Part shown: in pieces, positions 6,719 to 13,598 of the stretch
How positions within the stretch are numbered: position 1 is the first letter of the stretch
How the letters are laid out: every line of letters begins with the position of its first letter
DNA from: an uncultured Paludibacter sp.
GTDB lineage: Bacteria; Bacteroidota; Bacteroidia; Bacteroidales; Paludibacteraceae
Direction of reading: 5' to 3'
Assembly (NCBI GenBank): GCA_937870645.1
Contig: CALMZF010000377.1
Span: 1 to 32,231 of the forward strand
DNA: 32,231 bases
Position numbers and translations under genes: made by a program
Notes under the pieces: model-generated
Seen by the model: only the letters and a program-made list of their open reading frames with translations
What the model was told of the DNA's origin: nothing
Databases searched by the model: none

Positions 6719-7987
6719 CTAGCTCTCCAACTCCTTAAACAAATTGGCCGTTTGCCGTTTGTAAATGCCTATTCCGGCCAGCATGGCACCAATCACCGTG
6801 GAAAGTATGCCCGGAATAAATCCAATGTAATACGAGGCTGCTGTAATGCGTGCCCGGAGAACGGTTGGCATCAGGATGGTGGAATCTTTCATCATTTCGC
6901 CAACGTTGAAACCATATTTCTGTAGCAGCCACGAGAGAAAAAGTCCAAGAATTACGCCAAAAATTGTCCCAATGACCCCGATGAGAAATGCTTCGGCAAT
7001 CATGGTTCGGTAAATTTCATTTTTACTTTCGCCGATGGCCAATCGCAGACCAAACTCCCCGTAGCGCCGCAATCCGCCTATCAGCCCGGCATTCCACAAC
7101 ACAATAGACATGGCAATGATAAAAATAAGCAGGATGATGCCCTGAATATTTTCGGAGTAAGCAACAATGTAGCCCATTCCGTTCATGTCACAGAGCGGAA
7201 GCATAACCGGAGCAAACTCATCATTGGTATCCTCACCCGCATTGAATGCTTTGGCTATGGTAGTAGCCGTTTGGTTGTTGTAATACTGGTTTTTGAAAAA
7301 GCCCAGGATTTCGCCGGCAGCGTTTTCCATGTTCAGGGCAGCTTGCACATCTGCTATGTCGGCTATAATGGTACCTCGGTCCAGATAGGGAATGCCGAAT
7401 TTCAGGGTTCCGCTGATGCGGAAATTATACATGGACATTTCGCCATACATACTGCCTGAAATCAGGGTAACTTCATCGCCAATTTTCAGTTTCATTTTCC
7501 GAAAGAGTTCATCACTGACCATAATTTCCCCTTTTGTCACCGGAAACTTGCCGCTCACCAGGTTTGAGCTTAGATTCATTCTGTCAATTTCACGGGTAGA
7601 ATTCAGCATGTCAATCCCAATGCCTGCTACATTGCCCTGAGCACGGGTTTCGCCGTTTTGATCGGGTGCATCGAGCATACCGCCAAACTGAATGCGTTCC
7701 GTCCCGTCGATAGCGGGAAAGCGGGTTTGCAAGCTCTTTTTCAGCGTATCCACGTTCATTATTGCCAGATCGATGGGGAGTTGCGACATGTTTTTGCTGT
7801 AAGCGCGCGTCATCACTTTCACGTGTCCGGTGGTGAAATTGGCCGTGGTTTCTATGCTGTCGCCCAGGGCGCCGGTCATGTACGATTGGAGCAACACCGT
7901 AATCATCACCCCCATCATCACTACAATGACGGGCAGCAAACTGCGGCTTCGGTCGCGGATAAGTCCTTTAAATAAAAATTTCAACAT
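6719..7987 (-). CDS. ABC transporter permease, FtsX/LolE-like (second of two)
   Basis: A 422-residue inner-membrane protein with the MacB/LolE architecture: an N-terminal transmembrane helix (about residues 14-36, LLPVIVVMMGVMITVLLQSY), a large periplasmic domain, and three C-terminal helices (IILLIFIIAMSIVLWNAGL, FLIGVIGTIFGVILGLFLSWLL and the last around YIGFIPGILSTVIGAMLAGI). The segment LRRYGEFGLRLAIGESKNEI between helices is the usual cytoplasmic coupling loop of FtsX-type permeases. It probably forms a heterodimer with the permease encoded just upstream (8027-9196; 39 bp gap) and is driven by the ATPase at 9193-10017. Such complexes extract lipoproteins or lipids from the inner membrane rather than importing solutes. 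Cargo unknown. Confidence 0.88.
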   Translation of the reverse strand: MLKFLFKGLIRDRSRSLLPVIVVMMGVMITVLLQSYMTGALGDSIETTANFTTGHVKVMTRAYSKNMSQLPIDLAIMNVDTLKKSLQTRFPAIDGTERIQFGGMLDAPDQNGETRAQGNVAGIGIDMLNSTREIDRMNLSSNLVSGKFPVTKGEIMVSDELFRKMKLKIGDEVTLISGSMYGEMSMYNFRISGTLKFGIPYLDRGTIIADIADVQAALNMENAAGEILGFFKNQYYNNQTATTIAKAFNAGEDTNDEFAPVMLPLCDMNGMGYIVAYSENIQGIILLIFIIAMSIVLWNAGLIGGLRRYGEFGLRLAIGESKNEIYRTMIAEAFLIGVIGTIFGVILGLFLSWLLQKYGFNVGEMMKDSTILMPTVLRARITAASYYIGFIPGILSTVIGAMLAGIGIYKRQTANLFKELES

Positions 7988-8026
7988 AATATTGCGTTGA
8001 ATGTGAAACGTTTGACTTCTGTTTAG

Positions 8027-9196
8027 TTACAACACTTTTCCCCGGATAGCTTCCGTTGGATTCATACGTGCTATTTTGCGTGCTGGCAGATAACTTACGA
8101 TAGCTGTAATGATGAAAATGAAGAGGATGGTTCCGATAATGAGTTTCGGTGTGAACAGCGGATACATTTTATCCGGTATCGGCAATCCGAAATTGCTCAC
8201 ATCCATCGGCATGGCTATTCCATTGGCAGCAAAATAAATGAAAAACGGCAGTCCGTACACAAAACCCAGCCCGATAGCCAGCAGTGCATTCATCGTCCCT
8301 TCGAGGGTGAAGAAATTCTGCACCTGGCGCGGCGTCATTCCCAACGCCACATACGTACCTATCTCGCGCTGGCGACGGAAAATGGACAATGTTTGTGTGT
8401 CGAAAATGGCTATTAATGCCAAAAAAAGAAATATGAAGTAAAAAATGCTCATACCTACCGATTTAGCATTTACAAGCGCAATAGTCTGTTTGGTGAGTTC
8501 GGTTTTGTTCCTAAATTTCCAGTCCGGGATATTTTCCACAGGTAGTTCTGTATCTTTTATCAGAATAGTGGCTTTGCCGGGTTGTGACATCATGTTTTGC
8601 ATTTTTTCAAGCGGCAGCCAGATTATTCCGTTGTCGGTAGTCGGTATGGTGGTTTTGAAAACTGTGGCAATTCGAACATCAACAGCTTCAAATGTGCCGT
8701 TGGCATCGCGCCAGCGCAGAGTGACAAGGTCGTTTTCCTTCAAACCGGTCTGACTGGCCATGTGAGCGCCAATGATCACAGGGATTTCGGTGCTGTCGGC
8801 TTTCATGTTTTCGGTAGGCAACGCCAGCAGCTGCTGATCTGCACGGATACCTTTCATCAGTACGGAAGTCATACGGCCATCGGGATAGATGCTCCCTGAA
8901 GCGATTAACACCGGTTCAATCTTATGTGAATTATAATCATTCATCAATGATTGAGGAATAACGGCGGCACTCGAATCGAGCGAGAACGGATCATACGGAT
9001 CGTACTTTCCGCTCCAGTATTGTCCACCGGCAATTTCCCAGGCTACCGAGTCGGTCACCGCCTGCTTGCTCCATCCTTCCAGCAAACCCTGCATGAAAAT
9101 AATCAGTACAAAGGATATGGAAAGCACAAAAACATTCAGCCAGGTTTTCAGACCATTACCCAGCAGACTTTTTATGGCAGTTTTGGCAAGTATCAT
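8027..9196 (-). CDS. ABC transporter permease, FtsX/LolE-like (first of two)
   Basis: A 389-residue permease with the same topology as its neighbour: one N-terminal helix (about residues 16-36, TWLNVFVLSISFVLIIFMQG), a periplasmic domain, then three helices, the first being IFYFIFLFLALIAIFDTQTL. The coupling loop SIFRRQREIGTYVALGMTPR and the C-terminal ARMNPTEAIRGK are textbook FtsX/LolC/E features. Its start codon overlaps the ATPase stop by four bases (ATGA), so translation is probably coupled. Together with the second permease, ATPase, LolA-like carrier and barrel it forms a complete Lol-like export set. Assignment to the family is secure; the substrate is not. Confidence 0.9.
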   Translation of the reverse strand: MILAKTAIKSLLGNGLKTWLNVFVLSISFVLIIFMQGLLEGWSKQAVTDSVAWEIAGGQYWSGKYDPYDPFSLDSSAAVIPQSLMNDYNSHKIEPVLIASGSIYPDGRMTSVLMKGIRADQQLLALPTENMKADSTEIPVIIGAHMASQTGLKENDLVTLRWRDANGTFEAVDVRIATVFKTTIPTTDNGIIWLPLEKMQNMMSQPGKATILIKDTELPVENIPDWKFRNKTELTKQTIALVNAKSVGMSIFYFIFLFLALIAIFDTQTLSIFRRQREIGTYVALGMTPRQVQNFFTLEGTMNALLAIGLGFVYGLPFFIYFAANGIAMPMDVSNFGLPIPDKMYPLFTPKLIIGTILFIFIITAIVSYLPARKIARMNPTEAIRGKVL

Positions 9197-10017
9197 AAAG
9201 CCCCTCCTAAGTTGGTATCACTTGCATAGGTGTTTGTTAAAGGGATATTTAAGTCCCCCATGGGGGATTTAGGGGGCTTTGTTGTGTCATCCACTACCTT
9301 GCCGTCCTCCAGCCGGATGATGCGTCTAAGATATCCGATCACTTTCTCATCGTGAGTGGCAAAAATAAAACTGGTTTTCAGTTCCCGGTTCAGTTTTACC
9401 ATGGTTTGGAGTACGTTGTGTGAATTTTCGGAGTCCAGATTGGCCGTGGGTTCATCAGCCAGCACCAGCGACGGCCGTTTAACCATGGCGCGGGCTATGG
9501 CTACCCGCTGACATTCTCCACCTGAAAGCTGCGACGGGCGTGAACGGATTTTATCCGATAAGCCCACCCATTCCAAGGTTTCCAGTATTCGTTTTTTTCT
9601 CTCGTCGGCGCCAATATCCAGCAGCAACAGCGGAAATTCGACATTTTCGTACACGGTGTACACAGGCAGCAGGTTGTAATTCTGAAAGATAAATCCCAGT
9701 TTTTCTTTCCGGAGCTGTGCGGCCTGTTTTTGCGTGAGATTACTGATGGAGTGGCTCAGCACAATCACATCGCCATCAGAAGGTACATCCAGCGAACCGA
9801 TAATGTTGAGCAGAGTGGTTTTCCCGGAACCGCTCGGACCCACCAATCCGGCAAATTCGCCTTCGGTGAAGGTCAGATTAATGCCTTTCAATGCGGTGAA
9901 AAAGTCATTTCCGATAGGGAAATTTTTTACCAGATTTTTTATTTCGACAATAGAATCTTCCCCAACCTCAATAGTGGAAGGGAGAACTCCGTTATTCAAC
10001 TTTTTGTTGGTATTCAT
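9193..10017 (-). CDS. ABC transporter ATP-binding protein, LolD/MacB type
   Basis: A 274-residue ATPase powering the two FtsX-type permeases encoded downstream. The motifs are complete: Walker A GPSGSGKT (60-67), Q-loop Gln112, signature LSGGE (164-168), Walker B LVLADEP with catalytic Glu189, D-loop and switch His222. Usual LolD length is about 230 residues; the extra length is an N-terminal tail of about 22 residues and a C-terminal tail. The C-terminal tail (residues 246-258) is encoded by a copy of the dispersed GC-rich repeat (9251-9277), giving TKPPKSPMGDL in frame, followed by about 16 residues to the overlapping stop/start with the permease gene. The catalytic core is unaffected. The gene starts 78 bp after the barrel gene and is probably in the same operon. 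Confidence 0.93.
   Translation of the reverse strand: MNTNKKLNNGVLPSTIEVGEDSIVEIKNLVKNFPIGNDFFTALKGINLTFTEGEFAGLVGPSGSGKTTLLNIIGSLDVPSDGDVIVLSHSISNLTQKQAAQLRKEKLGFIFQNYNLLPVYTVYENVEFPLLLLDIGADERKKRILETLEWVGLSDKIRSRPSQLSGGECQRVAIARAMVKRPSLVLADEPTANLDSENSHNVLQTMVKLNRELKTSFIFATHDEKVIGYLRRIIRLEDGKVVDDTTKPPKSPMGDLNIPLTNTYASDTNLGGAL
9251..9277 (+). repeat. Dispersed GC-rich hairpin repeat, copy 4, inside the ATPase gene
   Basis: CCCCCATGGGGG followed by ATTTAGGGGGC. Unlike the other copies it lies within a reading frame, near the 3' end of the ATPase gene, and is translated on the minus strand without a stop. Confidence 0.8.
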
Positions 10018-10068
10018 AAACGTAAATTTATATTTCGTTAAAAATATTCCTGTATAAATTGGCCTGTT

Positions 10069-10096
10069 CCCCTCCTTCGGAGGGGTTAGGGGAGGC
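10069..10096 (+). repeat. Dispersed GC-rich hairpin repeat, copy 5 (diverged)
   Basis: CCCCTCCTTCGGAGGGG followed by TTAGGGGAGGC. It fills most of the short gap between the barrel gene and the ATPase gene and touches the barrel's stop codon. Confidence 0.7.
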
Positions 10097-11256
10097 TAAA
10101 AATTGTAACTCACCATCACCTGCACACCTTTTCCTGCAAACAGATTTTTTCCCTGCAAAACCGTATTTAATGGTAAACTGATCTCCGGATTCCAGAATGC
10201 CATGAGGTAAAAACTCAGGTTGTCGTACGTACGGCTCCAGCTCAGGTAGTTGAACCACAGATTATAACTGCCGCCGGTGTAAAAAATCACAGCACTCAGG
10301 TTATCGAGCATGCTTACAGGGTAAGTTATCATACTCCCGAGGAGATTGATACCGGTTCCATTAACCAAAAAATCATTTCCGGAGTGATACCTGAAATATT
10401 CGAGCGTAAGACCAATTCCACTGCCAATGTTCAACGTATAATCTGCTCCCACATTCCAGGCATCCTGATAAAGCGGCAGATTGTAATCGTTTTTTTGCAG
10501 TTGTGTGATGCTGGATTCGAACCAGATGCCGGGTCCGACATCCCATTTACCATCCAACCCGATGCGGTTCTCCTGTAACGATTTTCCAGTCACCGGCAGT
10601 TCCACTGATCGGAAATTTGTGCTCAGCGCTATTTCACCCTGCAGCAAAGGCACTTCAAGTCTTCCACCCACTTCGGGTTTCCACTGTTTAGAACCCAGGT
10701 ATTCCCATCCTTTTGGTTTTTTATTTCCGGCTAAAGTCCATAACCAGATATTGGAGTTATTCTTAAAAAAATATTTTCCAAGTATGCCATATACACCGTT
10801 AGTCAGTCGCAGCGGGTCGCGCACATCCATCTGGTCGAACCACATGAGAGGCCTGAACATTTTAGCTGTACCAAAATTGATTTTCTGCAAACCGGCGCGT
10901 ACTTCCCAGTGGTCAGTGGAATACCTCAACCACACCCGGTAAGGACTTATTTCACCATTTTTCGAAGAATAATCAAGGCTGGTGAAGTTTAGTGCACCAT
11001 TGAGATGAAGTGATGCCTCGAAATCCAGTTTTGAATGTTTACCGATATCAAAATTACCAAGTAATTTGGGAACAAAACGTTCACCCGCTTGCCAGATCAG
11101 TGGATTTGAAAAACGGGTAACTTCCCAGACGGTAGCCTGACCACTGAAGGTAACAGCATGCGTAACCTCAGTGGAGTCATTTACTTCCTGAGCCTGCACG
11201 GCTTCAAGCCCTGGAAGCATCATCAGAAGGAAAAAAGTTTTCAAAAAAGCCCTCAT
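10096..11256 (-). CDS. Outer-membrane beta-barrel protein of the Lol-like operon
   Basis: A 386-residue protein with a signal peptide (cleavage near VQAQ, residue 23). The mature part consists of alternating hydrophobic/polar strands rich in Trp, Tyr and Gly and ends in VQVMVSYNF, a C-terminal Phe typical of outer-membrane barrels. The segment RAGLQKINFGTAKMFRPLMW is a recognisable feature of porin-like proteins found with LolA/LolCDE-type genes. It is the first gene of a five-gene minus-strand set, so I infer that it is the outer-membrane end of the export route. I cannot name a specific family. The 260-bp upstream region is shared with the divergent recX gene. Confidence 0.75.
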   Translation of the reverse strand: MRAFLKTFFLLMMLPGLEAVQAQEVNDSTEVTHAVTFSGQATVWEVTRFSNPLIWQAGERFVPKLLGNFDIGKHSKLDFEASLHLNGALNFTSLDYSSKNGEISPYRVWLRYSTDHWEVRAGLQKINFGTAKMFRPLMWFDQMDVRDPLRLTNGVYGILGKYFFKNNSNIWLWTLAGNKKPKGWEYLGSKQWKPEVGGRLEVPLLQGEIALSTNFRSVELPVTGKSLQENRIGLDGKWDVGPGIWFESSITQLQKNDYNLPLYQDAWNVGADYTLNIGSGIGLTLEYFRYHSGNDFLVNGTGINLLGSMITYPVSMLDNLSAVIFYTGGSYNLWFNYLSWSRTYDNLSFYLMAFWNPEISLPLNTVLQGKNLFAGKGVQVMVSYNF

Positions 11257-11412
11257 GTTTTTTTCTGGCTATATACTTTTACTTACCTGAGGTAAAGGCT
11301 GTAAAGCTACAAAAGATTGTTAATAAATCAAATAATTGAGGATGTTTCTTTACAGAGAAACCGACAAATTCAAAAAAAACCAATTCATTTTTAGATACTA
11401 CAAAAAAATAAC

Positions 11413-11420
11413 TACATTTG
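11413..11420 (+). promoter_or_regulatory. Bacteroidetes-type -7 box for recX
   Basis: TACATTTG fits TAnnTTTG exactly and lies about 97 bp before the recX start. The -33 region (about 11388-11392) is T-rich without a clear TTTG, so the promoter is only partly supported. Confidence 0.45.
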
Positions 11421-11446
11421 CTTATTCTATTAACAAAGAACAAAAA

Positions 11447-11472
11447 AATATCCGGCTTATAACCCGGATATT
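11447..11472. other. Hairpin in the recX leader
   Basis: A perfect 9-bp stem AATATCCGG/CCGGATATT with an 8-base loop lies between the putative recX promoter and its start codon. A seven-A run on its left would be a U-tract only for minus-strand transcripts, yet no minus-strand gene ends here. It could protect the recX leader or act as a leader attenuator; the role is unknown. Confidence 0.5.
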
Positions 11473-11516
11473 CTCAAAAAAAATAATAAATCGAATTTTT
11501 ATTTCCTGTAAATAAT

Positions 11517-11978
11517 ATGAAAAAGGAATATACATTCAACGAACTTCTGCACAAAGCTGCATCTTATTGTTCCATTTCCGAACATTGCATTTCAGACGTA
11601 AATGACAAACTGAAAGCCTGGCAGGTAGATGAGGCAGATCGTAAGAAAATTATCGACCAGTTGTGTGAGGATGATTTTATCAACGAAAAACGATTTTGCA
11701 AAGCTTTTGTACGCGATAAATTCCATCTGAATAAATGGGGGAAAATAAAAATCTCGATGGCTTTGCGCGAAAAAGGGCTGAGCAATGAACTCATAACTGC
11801 AGCATTGAAAGTGATTGACGAGGGAGAATATGAGGAATTGCTGGCTTCATTGCTGAAGTCAAAACAGAATACAATTAAATACGAGTTTGAATACGAAAAA
11901 CAGGGAAAGCTCTATCAATTTGCCCAAAGCCGTGGTTTCGAAAATCAGGTGATTGAACGGGTATTAAGACTTATTTAG
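11517..11978 (+). CDS. recX: RecX family regulatory protein
   Basis: A 153-residue cytoplasmic protein of the RecX family, which binds and modulates the RecA filament. It shows the three-helix repeat pattern of the family: the N-terminal ELLHKAASYCSISEHCISDV, the conserved central segment around LCEDDFINEKRFCKAFVRDK, and the second repeat KWGKIKISMALREKGLSNEL followed by ITAAL. The length is typical for Bacteroidetes. The ATG at 11517 has A-rich upstream sequence and no Shine-Dalgarno, which is normal in this phylum. The gene ends 73 bp before a bidirectional terminator shared with the hc1-type gene. recA is not in the window. Confidence 0.9.
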   Translation: MKKEYTFNELLHKAASYCSISEHCISDVNDKLKAWQVDEADRKKIIDQLCEDDFINEKRFCKAFVRDKFHLNKWGKIKISMALREKGLSNELITAALKVIDEGEYEELLASLLKSKQNTIKYEFEYEKQGKLYQFAQSRGFENQVIERVLRLI

Positions 11979-12051
11979 ACAGATGCAAATGATATAACAT
12001 TACGTTGGTCTGTCTCTGAAAAAATATTGAACTTTTAATGATCATAAAAAA

Positions 12052-12095
12052 AACGGCTGGAAATCTGAATACAGATTTTTAGCCGTTATTTTTTT
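12052..12095 (+). terminator. Bidirectional terminator between recX and the hc1-type gene
   Basis: AACGGCT (12052-12058) pairs with AGCCGTT (12081-12087), and the inner ATCTG/CAGAT arms strengthen the stem. It is followed by ATTTTTTT on the plus strand and by a run of eight T on the minus strand, so it can stop both convergent transcripts. Confidence 0.85.
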
Positions 12096-12143
12096 AAGAA
12101 TGCTGAAACTTTGTTCAGGATTCTAAAATTTGCTTCAAATGAC

Positions 12144-12317
12144 TTATTTCGAAGCTGTGATAGAAACTTTGCGGAATTCTTTCAGCAATTTTTCCAGTTC
12201 CAATGAAGCTTTGCGGGCACGTGCACCAGCGGCTTTGTTGTTTTTTTCTACTTGCAAACCTGCGTTTTCAGCGAAAGCATCAATTTGTTCTTGAATTTTG
12301 GCTACCAATTCTTTCAT
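12144..12317 (-). CDS. Hc1-type (histone H1-like) small DNA-binding protein
   Basis: A 57-residue basic protein. The sequence MKELVAKIQEQIDAFAENAG, then LQVEKNNKAAGARARKASLE, is characteristic of the short Hc1/histone H1-like family (Pfam Hc1) found across Bacteroidetes, where it is thought to bind DNA and help organise the nucleoid. The central KAAGARARKAS stretch is the conserved basic core. The product is entirely cytoplasmic with no signal peptide. It has its own promoter (12357-12386) and terminator (12052-12095), so it is a single-gene transcript. Its small size makes it easy to miss. Confidence in family membership is high; the precise role in this group is less well known. Confidence 0.88.
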   Translation of the reverse strand: MKELVAKIQEQIDAFAENAGLQVEKNNKAAGARARKASLELEKLLKEFRKVSITASK

Positions 12318-12356
12318 AAGACTTTTGTATTTAAGTTTATTAAAATAAATCTATCG

Positions 12357-12386
12357 CAAAAATACAATCTTTTATCTTTATTCCAA
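12357..12386 (-). promoter_or_regulatory. Promoter of the hc1-type gene
   Basis: On the minus strand the -7 box TATTTTTG (12357-12364) is preceded by 19 bases and then TTG (12384-12386), matching the Bacteroidetes housekeeping promoter. It would start transcription about 30 bp before the ATG at 12317. Confidence 0.75.
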
Positions 12387-12387
12387 C

Positions 12388-12685
12388 ACTTTTTACAAAA
12401 AACACGTTAATTTTTTCGTAAAAAATGCATTTTTTTTGGGGTTGCAGGTGTTTTTGGTCTTTTTTGGAGCTGAAACTTCCGTTGTTAGCGGTTTCGCAAC
12501 AGTTTTGACACATTATTATCACCACAAGAGAAAGAAGACAATAGACAAAATCAGTTACTAGATACAAGTTACAAGTTACAAGAAAACATAAATCAGTAAT
12601 CAGTAAACGAAAACCAGTTTCAAGTTAATTCGTCTCAATTCGTGTAATTCGTTAAAAAACAGTTCAACATTCCACACTACACGTA
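12388..12685. other. Non-coding gap, low complexity
   Basis: I see no gene and no clear terminator for the methyltransferase. Short direct repeats of the type ACAAGTTACAAG and AATCAGTAATCAGTAA occur near 12560-12605. Confidence 0.4.
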
Positions 12686-13297
12686 TCAACTATCTCTCCT
12701 ATCGGCCATAAGTAAAAACAATTCATACACCCTGGGGTTTCCGGGTGTTACTTCCCTGTGTAGGGTGTTGTAAGTTTTAGTCATAAGAACGGTAAATCCG
12801 GCCTGGTGGAAAATGTCGGCCAGTTGGTCGGTATCAAACCCCCGGTGAGGCACGGCTTCGAAGTGATGGAAGGAGCCATCCTCGCTGCGCAAATCACCCA
12901 CCACCACGCGGGCACCGGGTTTAGTGATGGTGTGCAGGTGTTGCAGGGTTGCGGCTATGTCAGTAATGTGATGAAAGGCCATGTTGGAAAATACCAGATC
13001 GATATCAGGCTGAGTGTAAGCAGTCACTTCGCCGTGCACAATCTCCACATTGGGTAGCTCGTCGGTTTTTTGCTTCAGAATGGCGAGCATGGCTTCCGAC
13101 GTATCTTCAAAAACACAGGATTTGAGCATCGGTAAAAGCTGCAGCCCAACCAATCCCGTTCCGGCTCCAATTTCGAGGGCTTTCCAGTGGGGTTGCAGAT
13201 CAACGTGTTTCAGCAGTTCAGCGGCAAATTTATCGGACATTTTGATCTTGTCGGGTTGATCCCATCCGGCAGCTTTGTGGGCAAATGTATCTGTCAT
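12686..13297 (-). CDS. Class I SAM-dependent methyltransferase
   Basis: A 203-residue soluble protein with a Rossmann-type methyltransferase fold. Motif I is ALEIGAGTGLVGLQ (residues 40-53), the acidic residue after strand 2 lies in VFEDTSEAML, the post-I region is VEIVHGEV, and FSNMAFHHI is motif IV. The small-molecule methyltransferase families UbiE/MenG and YcgJ look similar. The N-terminal FAHKAAGWDQPDKIKMSDKF also occurs in Methyltransf_25-type proteins. The substrate cannot be inferred and the neighbours give no hint. It appears to be a monocistronic gene on the minus strand. Confidence 0.85.
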   Translation of the reverse strand: MTDTFAHKAAGWDQPDKIKMSDKFAAELLKHVDLQPHWKALEIGAGTGLVGLQLLPMLKSCVFEDTSEAMLAILKQKTDELPNVEIVHGEVTAYTQPDIDLVFSNMAFHHITDIAATLQHLHTITKPGARVVVGDLRSEDGSFHHFEAVPHRGFDTDQLADIFHQAGFTVLMTKTYNTLHREVTPGNPRVYELFLLMADRRDS

Positions 13298-13417
13298 ATT
13301 ATTTTAGAATTACTTTTTAGATGGTTTTTTATCATTATCACAATAAACTATATTGAGGAGAGAAAAGTTCAACTAATATCCGCAAATTTTCACATTAAGC
13401 AAAATGAATAAATATAG

Positions 13418-13425
13418 TATATTTG
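13418..13425 (+). promoter_or_regulatory. Possible -7 box upstream of dpp5
   Basis: TATATTTG matches TAnnTTTG exactly, about 175 bp before the peptidase start. The -33 region is only T-rich. The leader between contains two AGAACCAAG-type repeats and a 17-bp tandem repeat. Confidence 0.4.
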
Positions 13426-13542
13426 TAGGTTTTTAGAACCAGGACTATTAGAACCAAGAGTCAAGAAAATAGAACCAAGAATCAAATGTCTTCTAGTCCA
13501 CTTGTCAACTGCATCTTACTTGTTTTACTTTATAAACTTTTT

Positions 13543-13594
13543 AACTTGACAAACTTTACAAACTTGATAAACTTACTAACTTGATAAACTATCC
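13543..13594 (+). repeat. 17-bp repeat, three copies, just before the dpp5 start
   Basis: Three near-copies of AACTTGATAAACTTACT occur at 13543, 13561 and 13578, the first spaced by one extra base. They end five bases before the ATG at 13599 and so lie in the mRNA leader. Whether copy number matters for expression is unknown. Confidence 0.6.
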
Positions 13595-13598
13595 AACA

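Noticed and set aside
11447-11472. Rho-independent terminator upstream of recX
   Set aside because: The only T-tract is on the minus strand and no minus-strand gene ends there; it is listed as a leader hairpin of unknown role.
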